Below are positions 11,816-25,108 of a stretch of DNA of 64,000 nt, piece by piece; the first letter of the stretch is position 1; every line of letters starts with the position of its first letter. The notes beneath the pieces are model-generated. The model was given only the letters and a program-made list of their open reading frames with translations. It was not told the origin of the DNA and did not search any database. Source of the DNA: Argentina anserina (Eukaryota; Streptophyta; Magnoliopsida; Rosales; Rosaceae); contig NC_065875.1 of NCBI RefSeq assembly GCF_933775445.1, positions 4,415,001-4,479,000 of the forward strand, given 5' to 3'. The translations under genes and the position numbers were made by a program.

Positions 11816-14800
11816 TGTCACATACCGAATTTTAATTTTTTTAATAAATACAAATTTAAAAACATTGTTACTCGAAATCACATTTAATAATTACATTTAA
11901 ATTTTCACATGAGTAACAAGTAAAGTTAACGCTTATAATGAGCTCATTACAACAAAGTTCTTAAATTAACAAAATTCTTAACCCAACGCATCTCCATAAT
12001 CCCCTCCACTGCAATCCTAATGATCCTCACCTGCCTGCAAAACTCTGCACCATAGATTGATGCACCAGGTTGTAAAAACAAACCCGATAAGCTATAAATC
12101 TCGTATGAGTAAACCGAAAACTAAACGACAACAAAAACCTTACAAGTTTGCATCTAATTATGATGACTAAACAAAACCAATTTTGGTTAATGTGAATTGT
12201 AACAATTCCACAATAATATAAACAGAGGAAACACTCTCCTCCTAAAACACACACACACAAGTATTATGCAACACTAGTCAACTCTTAAGTAAGTAGAAGG
12301 TATCTCTAACCCCACTTCCTAAAACACACACACTCAGGCGTAATGATCAACGTCATTACCCATAAAACACTTAGACAATAGGATTAGAGCTTTGTTCGTA
12401 CCCAGTCACCCGACTAAGGTGTGAGTCATTTATGCCTAAATATCTCTTTCGCCATTAAGGAGGGATCATGATCCCCTTCACCACTCAGGAGGGATCGAAA
12501 GTCTCTTTCACCAGATACCATATACAACTCACATCATAGATCTCCTTCGCCACATATGAGAGATCTAAACCGACATTTCAACGTTGGTTACCAAACCAAC
12601 GCATATACCAATTCACTTGACTTTTACAACCCCATATCTTTCTCAACTATTTGTATATATACCACTACTAACAAGATGAAGATCAAATTAATAACAACTC
12701 ACTTCGAACAAGCAAATACAACTAGTTCTCGTAACAACTTCTATATTCTCATCACCAATATAAACAAAACCATACCAATAACCCAATTTTTACCGGAAAG
12801 TACATTTTATTCCATTCCGGTCCCTTCCACCAACATTAAATAACTCAAATTTCCGAAAGGTACATTTTCTTCCTTCCAGTCCCTTCCGCAAACAATAACA
12901 CATTACACAACAATAAAAAAGTATAGCATATATTATAGAAACATGTATAAGTATATTGTATTACCATTAAATATACATATAAAAATATACCATAATATAT
13001 CTATGACAACATGCATAAACCAATTTATTCTCCACATTAATCATAGTCCATAATCACCAAAACCTTTTAAAATCATTTATTAAAAATATCATTTTACTTA
13101 CCCATGAACCGTAGACGATCAAATTCACGTGATTTAAAACCAAAATATATTTTTAGAACAATTTGTATAAGTTAATAATACATGGACTACGTTAACAAAT
13201 CAAAATTAAATTTGTAACAGGTGAGGTTTACTCACCTTGAAAATCCAGCTGCGTCTTATACACAGGTATAAGAGCACTACTCACCGAAAACCACTCCAAA
13301 CGAAGCATCCAGTCCTAATCATATCTGATACGCCCGAATATTTTACCCTTACAATTTTACTTTACCTTTTATCGGGAGTCGTACTAAGTGTAAGGACTCT
13401 AAATATTGAGTTTTCGATGTATACGTTTTTCGGGAAAACCTCATTCACGAGAGTTGTAGGGCTCGTCGATATGAATTCGTAGACACGTGGCACGCCCAAA
13501 TTGAAATTCATATGAAAACGTTACGAATCAAAAATGATATGGGGTATTTTTAGAAAAAAGTATAAATAGAGGGTCAAAATCAGAAAAAAGGGAGGAAAAT
13601 CAGAAAAGAACAGGGTCAGGTACTGTTCACCCGAGAAACCCAGTTTTCTTCCGACCGGCTGATCACCGCCGTCCACCCACCGATCGGCGCGCCACCGTCG
13701 ATATGCACCGGTGTCTCGTCCCGCCGACCACTATACTCGAAGCTGCAACGCCTCGAAAGTATGCCGTCATCGGCGCCGCCAACTCCGGCAACTTCAGAGC
13801 TCAGGATTGCTTCTACCCGACGTTATTCTTTCCTCTGGTCCTGATTCCATGCCGTTTGTAGCCCAGATCGAGCTGCAGATGGGAGATCGGAAAGTCTACC
13901 CTCCCCCTCTGTTGGCGTCTCGGCTGTTTTCTGGCCATTTTCCAGCCGATCTAGGCTTGGGTGCAGGTATAAAACTTTTCTATCTTGATATGATCTACTA
14001 CTTTGATGTTGGTGTCGAGTCGATTTGGAGTGGTTGGATAGGGCGGCACGCGCGTGTGGGAGTTTTTGGAGCAGTGAGTTGCTCCATTGAATAGTATGCA
14101 TCGATACGAACTTATCGACATATTAATCGTTGAATTTGATTATCGTATGAGGTTGTTGATCTAGATTATCGTGGTAGAATGAAATATTATTGTCGTAAGT
14201 ATTGTGTTTATCTAAGGTTGGCTGCTATGTATTTATATTGATTGATAATGGATATGGTCTTGTGTGTTTGATGAATGATGATTATGATATTAACTATGTG
14301 GGTTGGTTGTGATGTGTTTGTGATACGAATCGGAATGGTTATGAGGTTTACGTTGTATGGTGAATGTGGTAGATTTGTAGTAAATGTGTGGGTTCTGTGG
14401 GTTCAGTCGGTTAAAGTGTTTGGCTTGGTGAACTATTGAACTACGAATGGCTTGATCTCTTGTAAATGGTACGTAGGCAGCCCAACCAAGGTTTGTGTAC
14501 AACCACAATTATTTTAGATTAGATATTGGTTTGCTTGCTAAAATTGGATTTTAACACGTAAATATGTTAGTTTTGGGTCGGATCGTCTCAATATCAATGT
14601 CACAACTCAATAAAACTTGAGGTACTAAAACAACAATTAATGTCTTACTTCTCCCATTTAAATTAAAACTTAAGTTACGCCACAAATGCAACTTCATTCA
14701 AGACTAGTAAGTCTTTTCAGCTACCCAAAAATTACTATGTCACAAACATAATGAATTCTCGTTGAATTTACACAAATTAACCACCTAAGAAATCAAAATC

Positions 14801-15700
14801 TCAACTTAATCATAATCGGAAGCGAAATGACTTTACTTAAACTATAACCTCAAAACTAATCCGAAGACTTGTCACTCGAGACAACCATTCCTCCAAGACC
14901 CTCCAAGGTCATCGGAACACTTGACCATCTGTTTTAATCACACATAGATTGATTCAAAATTGGATTCCTAAGAATGGGAACCCAATTGATCAAAAATTCT
15001 AATATACCCATTCGGCAACCAAAAGCCACAAATAACATATTGAATTGCCCGTATTAACGAGCACATGATTACAAAAACACCAAATGCTCCATAGTAGTTC
15101 ATGCATGGCGCCACAAGAGGCATCATGTGGTTCCACTGACTCTCTCCCCCCCCCCCCCAAAACTCCAAAATTATCAACGTCCTAACACTTCAAACATGAC
15201 AATCAAGGCTTGAGAATCATCTTTCATACATGAGGAAGTCATGAAATTGGCTCCAAACTGCCGCCACAAAGAATTTCTAGATTAGTAACTCCACACCTTA
15301 AACCGAGATTTAATACTTGCAAAATCGTGACTAGAAGGAAGTGAACATCAAGAAATAGGGAGCATCACGTCAGACTACCACTAGAAACAGCCGGAGAGAA
15401 ACCAGGTCAAAACCAGGTTGCTGCCATGGCTTTCGAGCCTCGATATGCACATACCGGTGAGAAACAGCGCAAGTCACCACCACAGAGCAAGGCGGACAAA
15501 TAAGCCGAAGCATTTTTGACTGGTCTTGTCGCTTGAGTCGACCGAAGTTCGCCGGAAACGTTGGGTCGGGGTCAGTCGGGTTTCTTTGATAGTGAATATG
15601 CGCGAGGGAGAGAAAGAAAGGGGAAAGAAAATTGATTTCACAATAATGAAACCCTAAAGGGGAATTTTTTTCTTTTTATACTTGAAATTTCTGAAACCCA
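11816..15700. repeat. pile of degraded LTR-like fragments in both orientations
   Basis: Three blocks resemble parts of the solo LTR family at 25844 and 58153. Block 11816-13300 reads in reverse, beginning TGTCACATACCGA; it has CTCGTATGAGTAAA at 12101 and GAGGTTTACTCACCTT at 13224, as in the reverse copy. Block 13320 to about 14100 reads forward, with GTAGGGCTCGTCGAT at 13456 and a TATAAATAGA box at 13561. Block 14580-15700 reads in reverse, with a TATA box near 15675. The short frames inside, including 13711-14094, coincide with the GC-rich part of the LTR and are not taken as genes. Borders are uncertain. Confidence 0.5.
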
Positions 15701-17555
15701 AAGGGTGCGTTCGGTATAGGTTTCGAAATTAGTTTTCAAAAAATAGTTTTTGCAAACAAACAGGAAATTGAATTATGTATTTTTTCTGTAATAAAGAATG
15801 TGTTCAGTGATCAAATTTGGAGAACCGTTTTCTGAAAATGAAAACAAAAAAATGCGTTTGTTAACATCAACTAGTAATGTAAAAATTCAGTCTATCATAT
15901 TGTGCTATTATCAAATAAAAATAAAAATTTGCAAACTATTATCCAATAAAACAATCTACTAAAAAATCCAAATAAACATAGCAAATTTATAGTCATCAAA
16001 CTATCTAAGTTTCATTTCTAACATGCGTAATCTGTTCAAGGTTCTCCTATGACATATCTAAGTTTGCTGGTGCACTTCATCAATGATCACATCTTCATGC
16101 AATATACGAAACTTTCCTTCATCCTTAGCAGACCACTCGGCTTTGTCATCAACTTCCGCTTTGTTAAAGGTCAAACTCAAATGAAAATAAGATGAGAATA
16201 TAACACAGATGATAGTATATCAATAACTTGATGCAATGGAACAGTAGATAATCCTCAGCATTGTACAAGTAACCATTCATGATCATCTGTCTGCTCCTAA
16301 TTGTAAGTGAATTGACTGTCCTTAAAGCTCATGAAACAAGATTCAGTGAAGCCAAATATATGGATGATTTCTAAATATGCATCAACAAAGCACCCATAAA
16401 TTCATAGACGTCCATATCAAAAGCAACTTTTTAATAAGCTATAGTTACCTTTTTGGATCGATTAATTCATATAAGATGCTGGGATATACTATAATAGCAT
16501 ATAAACTCATGCTTTAACCACATTTTGTCGATCAAGAACTAAAAGAAAAGAATGACTATTGACATATCAAAGAAGAACAACCAAGAACTAAGAGAAAAGA
16601 ACGACTATTGACATATCAATGAATAACAGCGGTACTGTAATATAAGTAAGCAAATACAGATCAGTGAAACCATATACAGATTGAGGGTGTCTCCATACCT
16701 AGTGTGCAGTAGAGTACAAACAAAGTGTTGCTTCTTGAAAGATTAATGATACAATCAGAATAAGGGGAAGATTGAATGAGTATATTCAGAATGAGGGGAA
16801 GAATCAATACCTATCAGAGTCCAAAGCAAGCTCTGTTTCTTGAAGACGATGAACATGACTGAGATTTTGAATACATTAGTCATTGCCACTGCTAGTCGAT
16901 CAAGCTAGAAATCCAGTGATTCACGAAGAAATGCCAACAACGAAAATGGTCACATGACTCACATCTACTGTTAATATGTAGTGATAGGAACAATTAATAA
17001 GCTAGCCTAGCTTCATCCAAAAAGACATATCCCGGATATTGCTATTCATTCATGAAACAACAAATTTGTCAAAATATTTTTACAAATTAAACGATTTAAA
17101 ATATTTGAAACCACATTTATGGTAGGGAAAAAGTCACACTCAAGCAGTGGCGGACCCAAGAGTACTAACAAGGGTGGACTTGAGATCTTTTTTTATATCG
17201 ATTGAAATGATAAAAAGAGAGTGTAAAAAAAACTAAAGCTCCTATATGCACTTTATTGTTATGTAAAAACATTAGAACTCATTTAAAACTACTATTTGAA
17301 TAATTACTATAACTAAAGTTAAGAATCACGTATGAAAACATATGTAATCTTCATCCACTCAATTCTGCTGATATCAATTGTCGAATCTGTGCTGGAGTCT
17401 CTTCGCGTTGGTCATGATGCTACGAGCCATGGAACCTACATTGGTGCCACAAAAGCTTTGTTTATGTCTTTATGTGGTTCACGTTCGAGTGTTTAGGTCA
17501 CTTAGGTTAGACTCATGAGTCCGTTGTTGTTGCTGTGATTGAAGGCTTGCATTGT
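15701..17555. other. AT-rich spacer with possible decayed DNA-transposon ends
   Basis: It begins with GGGTGCGTTCGGTATAGG at 15704, similar to common plant hAT/MITE ends, and has CAGTGGCGGACCCAAG at 17149, another typical hAT-type end. I could not match either to an inverted partner or a target duplication. A short direct repeat, AAGAACTAARAGAAAAGAA followed by CTATTGACATATCAA, occurs at about 16533 and 16584. A coding-like stretch (LESLRVGHDATSHG) at about 17390 runs into stops; unidentified. Confidence 0.35.
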
Positions 17556-18235
17556 CACTAAGCCAATTATATCTTCAGGCGATATATCTGTTGCGTCTGC
17601 GTCACCGGATAAAAACAAATATGTCGCCTATTAGTTTGTTGTTGTTATGGGTATAGGCGAGCAACATATAAAAAAAAAAGTCATATGTCGTCTGATATAT
17701 AATCTTGCGACATAATATGTGTCGTCTGATACCCCTAACAACGACAAACTACTAAGCGACATATAGAGATTTCAACATGAGGCGACATATTGTTATAGGT
17801 TGTCTGATACCCTCTTTTGACTGGTTAATTCGTGCTTCTAGTGATGTATAAATGTCGTTTTAATTGGTTTCAAACAGAAAAATGTTGTGTGAGCATAAAC
17901 CTTGCAACATATAACACCCTTTGTATTCCTTTATTTTAATTCAAATATATGTCATGTGGGTGTAACTATGACATCATATAACATCTCATTTGTCTCCATA
18001 TTTATAGTTGTTTTCTTGTTGTTGCTATAACATTTAGAGTAGACAAATAAACAACACATTCTGGAAATCAAATTTTCCCATTCATAAAACACTAAAACCA
18101 TCATTCATAATCAGTCACTCTAAACAACAAATACAACCCCAATTCCATATATAAGCATACATAATGCCAAAGAATCATGATCAAGAGACTACTTCACCTA
18201 AAATTCTTGGATGTAGTCGAATGAGTTGCATCTTT

Positions 18236-18480
18236 TGCTTAATTAGTTTTCATCAAAAGTACTTGCTCCCATATTAGCATCTGCTCCGGCTCTCTATTTG
18301 TCCCTGTATCAGTGCTTGCACTGCTCCTCACACTCATATTGCTTTGAGTGGTTTAGCTACGCTTGAGATCAGGTTTATTAAGTGGTCGTAGAACTGAGGA
18401 AGAAGCTTTGGCTTTGGCTGCTACTCTCATCGCCTCATTGGAATCTAGCTTTGCAAGCTCCCAAGCACTAATATGATCAA
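18236..18480 (-). pseudogene. unidentified coding-like fragment inside the CACTA element
   Basis: On the minus strand a frame reads FDHISAWELAKLDSNEAMRV and continues with an Ala/Lys/Ser stretch and SVLRPLNKPDLKRS before a stop, then a further in-frame stretch with SVRSSASTDTG. The composition is that of a real plant protein exon rather than spacer. I do not recognise the source. It may be a third captured host gene. Confidence 0.3.
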
Positions 18481-19019
18481 ATTCACTTTATATCAAAGAG
18501 GTTGGGGTGAGAAACAAAACAATTAGATTGTAATGTCCAGAAAAAAGTGGTACATCTAGAACTATTATGCAAGAGTGAGTTGTGTGCATATCTTAGCATG
18601 CTGCCTAACCTAATTCCAAATCCAAAAGGAAAAGTATAATAAATATGCTTTGAATACATGCAGATTCCCATAACTAAATGGATGTGCAGAGGCAAGGACA
18701 GTAAATGAAAGACTTGAAGAATTGAAAATCAGGCAAGCTAAATCAGCTGCAGCACCCACAAAAACCAAAAAAATGCATGTTTCGATTTCATTGTATGGGG
18801 TTGACCATCTAATATACTTCTAATATAGACTACAGACAATCACAGCGCTATGGAAATAGAAACACCGGTTGGCTACAAAAGGAATGAAGCCTTCCTAGAA
18901 AACCATCTCAACTGATGTTCTATAACCAGTTCCATAACACTGCCCAACTGCTTAACTACATACTGAAGAAGAACCTGATACTAGAAAATAAATGAGCAAG
19001 TAAAAGAGCAACTTCTTAC

Positions 19020-19400
19020 TGGTGTATCAGCCACGGGAACATTAATTGCTTCCATGGTTCCACATAGATACTCATCCTCAAGATCACACCCTTGTATCCG
19101 AACATTCACTCTCCAATCCTCTTTTTTTTTTGCAGACTCGAAACATTCTGTGTACCCGAGAACTCCTGTCACATCCCAACAGTGGTTAACATTCATACTT
19201 CCAAGTTTCCGTACCCTTTCTCAATATAGATTACACAATTCAATTCCTAAACATTACCAATTTCGATCAAAATCACAATCATTCCGATTTCACAAAAACA
19301 CTAAGAAACATAAAAAAGTGAGGGACAAAAAGAGCAACCTGGCCGACACTTAAAAGAGTAAATGGTGGAGGAGATGTATGTCCACAGGTGGAACCTTCAA
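19020..19400 (-). pseudogene. GID4/VID24-like gene fragment (two exons) captured in CACTA
   Basis: Exon-like block about 19400-19339 encodes STCGHTSPPPFTLLSVGQ and is followed by a GT donor. Block 19165-19020 follows an AG acceptor and encodes FSGTQNVSSLQ, then VNVRIQGCDLEDEYLCGTME and a Val/Ala/Asp/Thr/Pro end before a GTAAGA donor. These match plant homologues of GID4, the substrate receptor of the GID/CTLH ubiquitin ligase (family knowledge, from memory). A run of ten A at the QK junction puts the two halves of the second exon in different frames. The beta-barrel remainder of the family is absent. This is a captured, non-functional fragment. Confidence 0.6.
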
Positions 19401-20163
19401 AGTGATGCAGACATAAACATGGGAAACTCGGAATCCGATTAACGTAAAGCAGAAACAAACAATAAAACATTACAAAATAAACAAGACATCTGATAGTTTA
19501 CTATAAACTTGAACAAACAAGACATTACAGAACAAACATAATAGCACAAACCTAACAAAACCACCAAACTTTGCTTTTATAACATTGACATGTAAACCTT
19601 ATGACTTCATGTTTCAAATAACCATTTTGAGTTTGAAAATCTTTCAGTCATAGATAAGTCTGACTAGTGACTATGATTACTACTTGGATAACTGTTTTTG
19701 AGCCAACAAAAGCTTCAATTTTCTTCCTGTCACGGTCGAATCTATTTAAACAAAAAACAACTCTGATAAGTCGTAATCCACAAAGCTTACAGCCGCAGTA
19801 GCTCACCAAAAACACACACCCAAAATACAATTCTTTTACACATATAAACCAACATCAAATTGTCTCAGTTTCCCCAACTAGTAACTAAAAAGCTCTCTAC
19901 TTCACTAATCCCAAACCCGAAAAGACTCACCCTTTTAGCTCCACAAAACCTCTAAATTACCTATATACACAACTCCCAAATCTCCCAAACTCAAATGAAC
20001 CTTAATTCTCTGTTCAAAGTTCAAACTACATGAAATTAAAGAAGAAGAAAACAGAGCTTTTCAATTTCTTAACTAAAGATTAAAACTTTCTCATATCAGT
20101 TCACCCAAATCAAGCAGACCCTCAATACCCAGATACAGAATACAAAACCCAACAACAATAAAA

Positions 20164-20597
20164 ACTTGAAGAACTCACAGCTGAATAAATACATACTCCC
20201 TTACAGCCACATCACCACTATTGCGAATATCATCTACAACCGGATTGACCTGATCAAATATAGCATCTCTAATTAATTAGTCACTTCATTCATTAACACA
20301 CATCTGCAATAGTTTCAGATTCTCAATGAACAACTAAGACATAATAATAAACAAATGCTCACCATTCTGAACCTCAGCTTGCGTAAGTTCAGCTAGCCTG
20401 TATGACTTCATTGCGCAACTCGTCCCCTTCCAAGCAAAGTTTGACACAACAATACTATCAATAAGGAAACATAACTGTAATCTTATCACTAAACAAATTC
20501 GAAAGCTCAATTGCCTCACCTTATGGAAATTTTGTCCCTCACAATTATTCAAAAACCAAAGGACTGGATCAGAAGTTCCAAATTTAAGAGGTAACAT
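20164..20597 (-). pseudogene. histidinol dehydrogenase-like gene fragment captured in CACTA
   Basis: Three exon-like blocks on the minus strand: 20597-20520 (LPLKFGTSDPVLWFLNN), 20454-20363 (CAMKSYRLAELTQAEVQ) and about 20250-20170 (IFDQVNPVVDDIRNSGDVAV). The first two are separated by a GT-AG intron (20519-20455), and a GTGAGC donor follows the second. The sequence matches the chloroplast-targeted N-terminal region of plant histidinol dehydrogenase, the last step of histidine synthesis. The catalytic domain is absent. Introns are kept, so capture was from genomic DNA and not from cDNA. Confidence 0.6.
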
Positions 20598-20807
20598 AAA
20601 ATTAACTGACTCAAAGTAGTTCTGTAAAACCTAGGAATTGTGGGTGGCGGAGCTAGCGGCGGAGGTGCGGAAGCAACGACAGCGGAGCTGGTCAAATCTA
20701 GAGATACGATTAGGGGTTCTATTATACAAGAGATACCGATCCCGATTATGGTGATGGGAAGGCCAGAACGTCTCCCGAAGTTGTAAATAAAAAACCATGA
20801 AGCTCAG

Positions 20808-23493
20808 AGGCAGGGCATTAGGGCGGGTTGGGCGGGTTATGCCGGGTTCGCGGATCTAACGGGTTCAACTCGTTACAACCCGTTAAGTTTCTTGTTGGGT
20901 TTGCGGGTTACCCGTTAGAACCTGTTAAGTCCGTTAAGATCTTTTCTTTTTACAATATTATTTTATTATAATTTCTCTTTTTTTTTTCAATTCTGTAAAT
21001 TTATTCTTTTCTCATTTAGGTTTTCTTTTTTAAACAAGTACTTTAAACTCTATTATTATTTTCTTTCTAAAAAAACTCATATTCTTTGGTCTTATTTTTT
21101 ACAATAGAAATAATTAAGAATTTGTTAAATTTAATTAAAAAGTGCAAAGATTTTCAGTTGGTTTGGCTTGTCGGTCCATTGTTAAGTCCAACACATCTTC
21201 AGTGAGTTCATCTGCATCAACTTGGTCTTCATCTAAAATAAATATAAGAAAAAAAAGAAAAAATTATTTAATATAAAGAAGTATTAACACAAAGAAATTA
21301 AGAAATGCTAGAAAGTGATAGAGAATTTACCTTTCTTACCAAATAACCAATCTATAATACATAGCAAGGCTTGTATGGTTTCAGGCAATAATGAGCTACG
21401 ATATTGATCCAGTACTCTACCGGCAATACTGAATGTAGATTCAGATGTAACAGTAGACACAGGAATCGTGAGCACATCACTAGCTAAGCGGGAAAGTATG
21501 GGATACCGAAATTGCTCCATCCTCCATCAAGAAAGAACATCTAACTTCATTCTTCTATCCAACCTTTCATCATCAAGATACTTGTCAAGTTCAGTTTTCA
21601 TACTCGAACTTGACCGGTTCTTGTAAGAGGCATCAAAATCCTTCACAATATAAACCAAAATATGCAAATTAGTCATAATGTATCAATACAAGAAAATTCA
21701 TAATGTGCAAGACTATTAATTGTGTTTACCTGCAAAATATTCTCTTCATCTTTAATTTGAGAGCAACTCTCACTCCTTGTGCACTTCCAACAATATCTTC
21801 TTCTTGTTCCCGGTCATTATTCATCTGCAAAACAAATCAGCAATAAAATAAATATAACTAGAACATCACATAAGGAGAATTACCCTATACAGTAATAGTA
21901 TGAGTTATTTCTTGAACATATCATAATGCAGACCCAGCTTTGATATATCATAACAATCTAACGATCTTATTTTCATGGAATTTATAATTTATAATCCTAC
22001 CTGCCTTTATAGTTTATACCCTATAGCCTTGACCTAAAAAATACTGACCTAGTTTTAGAGTACTAGTTAAACCTGCACAACCCTCCCACCACGAAAACTA
22101 ATTGGTCGATGAGCACAATTAACTTCTCGTTTACTACTAACTGGTTCAGCTTCCTATGAGTTATTGCCTACTTATGAATCAGAATGCAACAGAAGAATGT
22201 AATTTTCTTTCAAATGAGAATTATGGGTGAAGGTTTGTTTATTAATAATTATTCTTGAGGTGAAACTTTCTGCCGACAAATACCAATCAATCTCATCCAT
22301 CTCATCAACATCAACTTCAAGTTCAACATCTGGGTCGAAAACTCAGAAAACCTGATTTTCAGAATATAACTCATATTGACTTTCAACTTTGAAAAATCAT
22401 ATCTTAATATAGAAAGTTCATTTTTGAGCGATTCAAACTCTGGTATACTCTATAATGTGTAGACTACAACTTCTATGAAGATGACAACTCCAAATACCCT
22501 ACCGAAGTATAAATTCTTTAGAAGCAAAGTGACAGTGTACAAACCTCAAAATAACTTATCTGCAGAATTTCCTATTGTAGATCCTTAATTTTTAATAATC
22601 ATAACTTGATCTAGGAAGCTCCTTTTAAAGAGATTTCAATTCTGAAATGATCATAAGGATGTGTGCTACAATTTACATGAAGAAACCTACTTTCATTACT
22701 GTAAAAATTACGATATCTTAGTAAAACGGTATCTTGGTCCAAAATGCAAAAAGTTTATTAACAGAATGTAGAACTATGGTTTGACGCTTGAACTCGACCA
22801 ACGAATTCTCAATCAAATTACATGAAACTACACAGATACAAGCCTAAAGTATGAGCTTTCAATATATGCAAATGATTTCTGATGTCTTAAACAAAACTTG
22901 ATTTACAAACTAATCTTACCTTTGAATATTGTAACCAGTAGCTTCCTTAACGAACTCAAATCATATAGAAGCCACCAAATTGAAGTTGGGTTGATCAACT
23001 GAACCCAAAAAACTTCCAAATGCTACACAGCCACATAGAACCCTATTGGAGTTCCAAATTGCTAGAGCAGATTCCAATTCTTTGAAGAACAACAAAGAAC
23101 CCAGAAACTCAAAATCGAGTTAGTCTGAATATCGATTAAATTGGAAAACTAAAACCACCAAAATGATGAGAATGATGAGATGAATGATTCTCATACCAAA
23201 AGTTATCGAATTGGCGACTGGAAATGCAGGTACCACTTCAAAGAGGAGAAGTCTCTGTAGAGCGGCTACTTATCGTCTCCGTAGTCTAATGAAATGATAG
23301 GTTATAATTGGGTTTTATTTTCTTAACGGGTTGACGGGTTCCATTGGGCTGACTGTTTCCGCCTGTTGGTTAGTGGGTTATTAACGGGTTGTCAGCCGTC
23401 AACCGAGAAAGCTTATCGGGCGGGTTTGGACGGGTTTTTAATGGGCGGGTATCGGGCGGTTCACGGGTTCACGGGCTGAAATGCCAGGTCTAC
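20808..23493 (-). mobile_element. decayed hAT element nested in the CACTA
   Basis: Both ends are rich in CGGGTT repeats (20826-20935 and 23320-23475 in inverse sense), a known subterminal signature of plant hAT elements. The left end carries GGCATT and the right end AATGCC in inverted positions. The interior holds a hAT dimerisation domain on the minus strand. I could not find an exact 8-bp target duplication, so the ends are approximate. Confidence 0.65.
21308..21640 (-). pseudogene. hAT transposase C-terminal (hATC dimerisation) fragment
   Basis: The minus-strand frame from 21520 reads MEQFRYPILSRLASDVLTIP, then TVTSESTFSIAGRVLDQYRS and a short end, which is the hAT family dimerisation region of RICESLEEPER-like transposases. 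The same frame continues upstream (ELDKYLDDERLDRRMKLDVL) but is broken by a TGA where the family usually has Trp. The remainder upstream is degenerate. Not functional. Confidence 0.8.
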
Positions 23494-23499
23494 TTAGAG

Positions 23500-24110
23500 C
23501 TTCGTCAGTGATGCTGGGGTGACTTCCTAGGGTTGGTGGATACAAAGGTTTCTGGTTTCCAATCCTCTTCATCTTTGAGGCAAGGCAACAACAGCGGTAT
23601 GTCAAGGCACTGCAATTGGAGGAGCTATGGCTGGTGAAGGTAGAGAGGTTCGGAGATGATGTGCGTCTCCCATGCTTATAGGTTTAGGCTCAGTTTTAGA
23701 TAGGAAATTTGGTGGTGGGATTGGTGGTGGTGGTTGTGGTGGTGGCAAGCTGAGTTAGTGGCCGAAGGTGAAGAAGAAGAATAAGAAGAAGAAGAAGTAG
23801 GGTTTCCTCTCTTTGTGAGAGTGAGGAGCCTAGAGCTGAGAGAGATGAGAGTGTTTCATAGAGGAGCGGGTATCGATTTGTGAGAGAGGAGCTAAGAGTG
23901 ATTTAGAGAGTATGTTCAACGTGAACCGTTCGTGTAAATCTCAATTTTGAAAGCTCATACCATTGTCAAATTGGATGAAACTTTGTAGAGATAATCTTGA
24001 ATATCATACCTAAATATTGAATCACTTATGGTGAAAACATTTGACCAAAAAGTATGCCAAAATTGGAACTTCACTCTGTAATTTCACAGTGAAGCTTCAC
24101 CCTGAATAGA
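23500..24110. other. CACTA interior, GC-richer segment of unknown origin
   Basis: From 23500 to about 23860 the base composition is richer in G, with GGTGGTGGTTGTGGTGGTGG and AAGAAGAAG runs, resembling the start of a plant gene. No reliable frame was found. It may be further captured host sequence. The part after 23930 resembles a diverged half of the foldback MITE family. Confidence 0.3.
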
Positions 24111-24113
24111 TAT

Positions 24114-24527
24114 ATGGGGCTATTCAGGTAAGGATGTCCTTATCTTAGCTTAAGGTACGGATTTTCATTTTTGACCAACGTTTCGATCGAGTTTTCACAT
24201 CTCCACCGTCAAATATCTAGGTACTAATATATAGATCATGTGCACAAAATTTCAGCCTATTCCATAACCGTTAAGGTACTCATAACTTCGATTTTCTACT
24301 CAAAATATGAATGGTTCAGGTTCGACAAATTCAATACGTTCATTGGTTTTGATTAGTTTGATATCTTAACAATCATGAAATTGGCTGAAATTTTGTGGAG
24401 ATCATCTATACATTATAACCTAGATATTGGACGGTGGAGATGTGAAAAATCGATCGAAAGGTTGGTCAAAAATGAAAATTCGTACCTTAAGCTAAGATAA
24501 TGACCTCTTTATGTGAAAAGTTTTGTG
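24114..24527. mobile_element. foldback MITE copy 1 (about 410 bp)
   Basis: It begins GGGGCTATTCAGGTAAGG and ends in an inverse complement (ATGTGAAAAG). The two halves are inverted copies: CTTAAGGTACGGATTTTCAT in the left half matches ATGAAAATTCGTACCTTAAG at the right. The right end abuts a (TA)n run. No coding capacity. Confidence 0.75.
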
Positions 24528-24632
24528 TATATATATATATATATATATATGCACACACATACGTCGTCTTATCTAACACAATTTATTTAAATAACTTATC
24601 TCTATGGCACAAAGTTCTAGGAGGAAAATATA

Positions 24633-24664
<32 letters not shown>

Positions 24665-24665
<1 letters not shown>

Positions 24666-25075
24666 GGAGCTTTTCAGGTGCGGAGGTTCGTACCTTAACT
24701 TAAGGTACGGATTTTCATTGTTTATCAACTTTTCGATCGATTTTTCACATCTCCACCGTCTAATATCTAGGTTATAATGTATAGATCATCTCCAAAACAT
24801 TTCAGCCGATTTCATGATCGTTAAGGCATCAAATTAATCAAAACCAATAGACGTATTGAATTTGCCAAACATGAACCGTTCATATTTTGAGTAGAAAATC
24901 GAAGTTATGACTATCTTAACGGTGATGGAATCGGGTGAAATTTTGTGGCGATGATCTATACGTTATAGCTTAGATATTGGACGGTGGAGATGTGAAAACT
25001 CAATCGACAAGTTGGTCAAAAATGAAAATCCGTACCTTAAGCTAAGATAAGGGCCTACTTACCTGAAAAGTCACG
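24665..25075. mobile_element. foldback MITE copy 2 (about 410 bp)
   Basis: Same family as copy 1, starting CGGAGCTTTTCAGGTG and ending CCTGAAAAGTCACG, flanked on both sides by (TA)n runs (24640-24664 and 25076-25099). The whole element is an imperfect hairpin. It lies in the right part of the CACTA element. Confidence 0.75.

Positions 25076-25108
<33 letters not shown>

Noticed and set aside
13711..14094. 127-codon frame
   Set aside because: Corresponds to the GC-rich leader part of an LTR-like block; no family resemblance.
20808..23493. Exact 8-bp target duplication for the hAT element
   Set aside because: Candidate flanks such as CTCAGAG and CTTAGAG do not match exactly and do not fit a single pair of termini.
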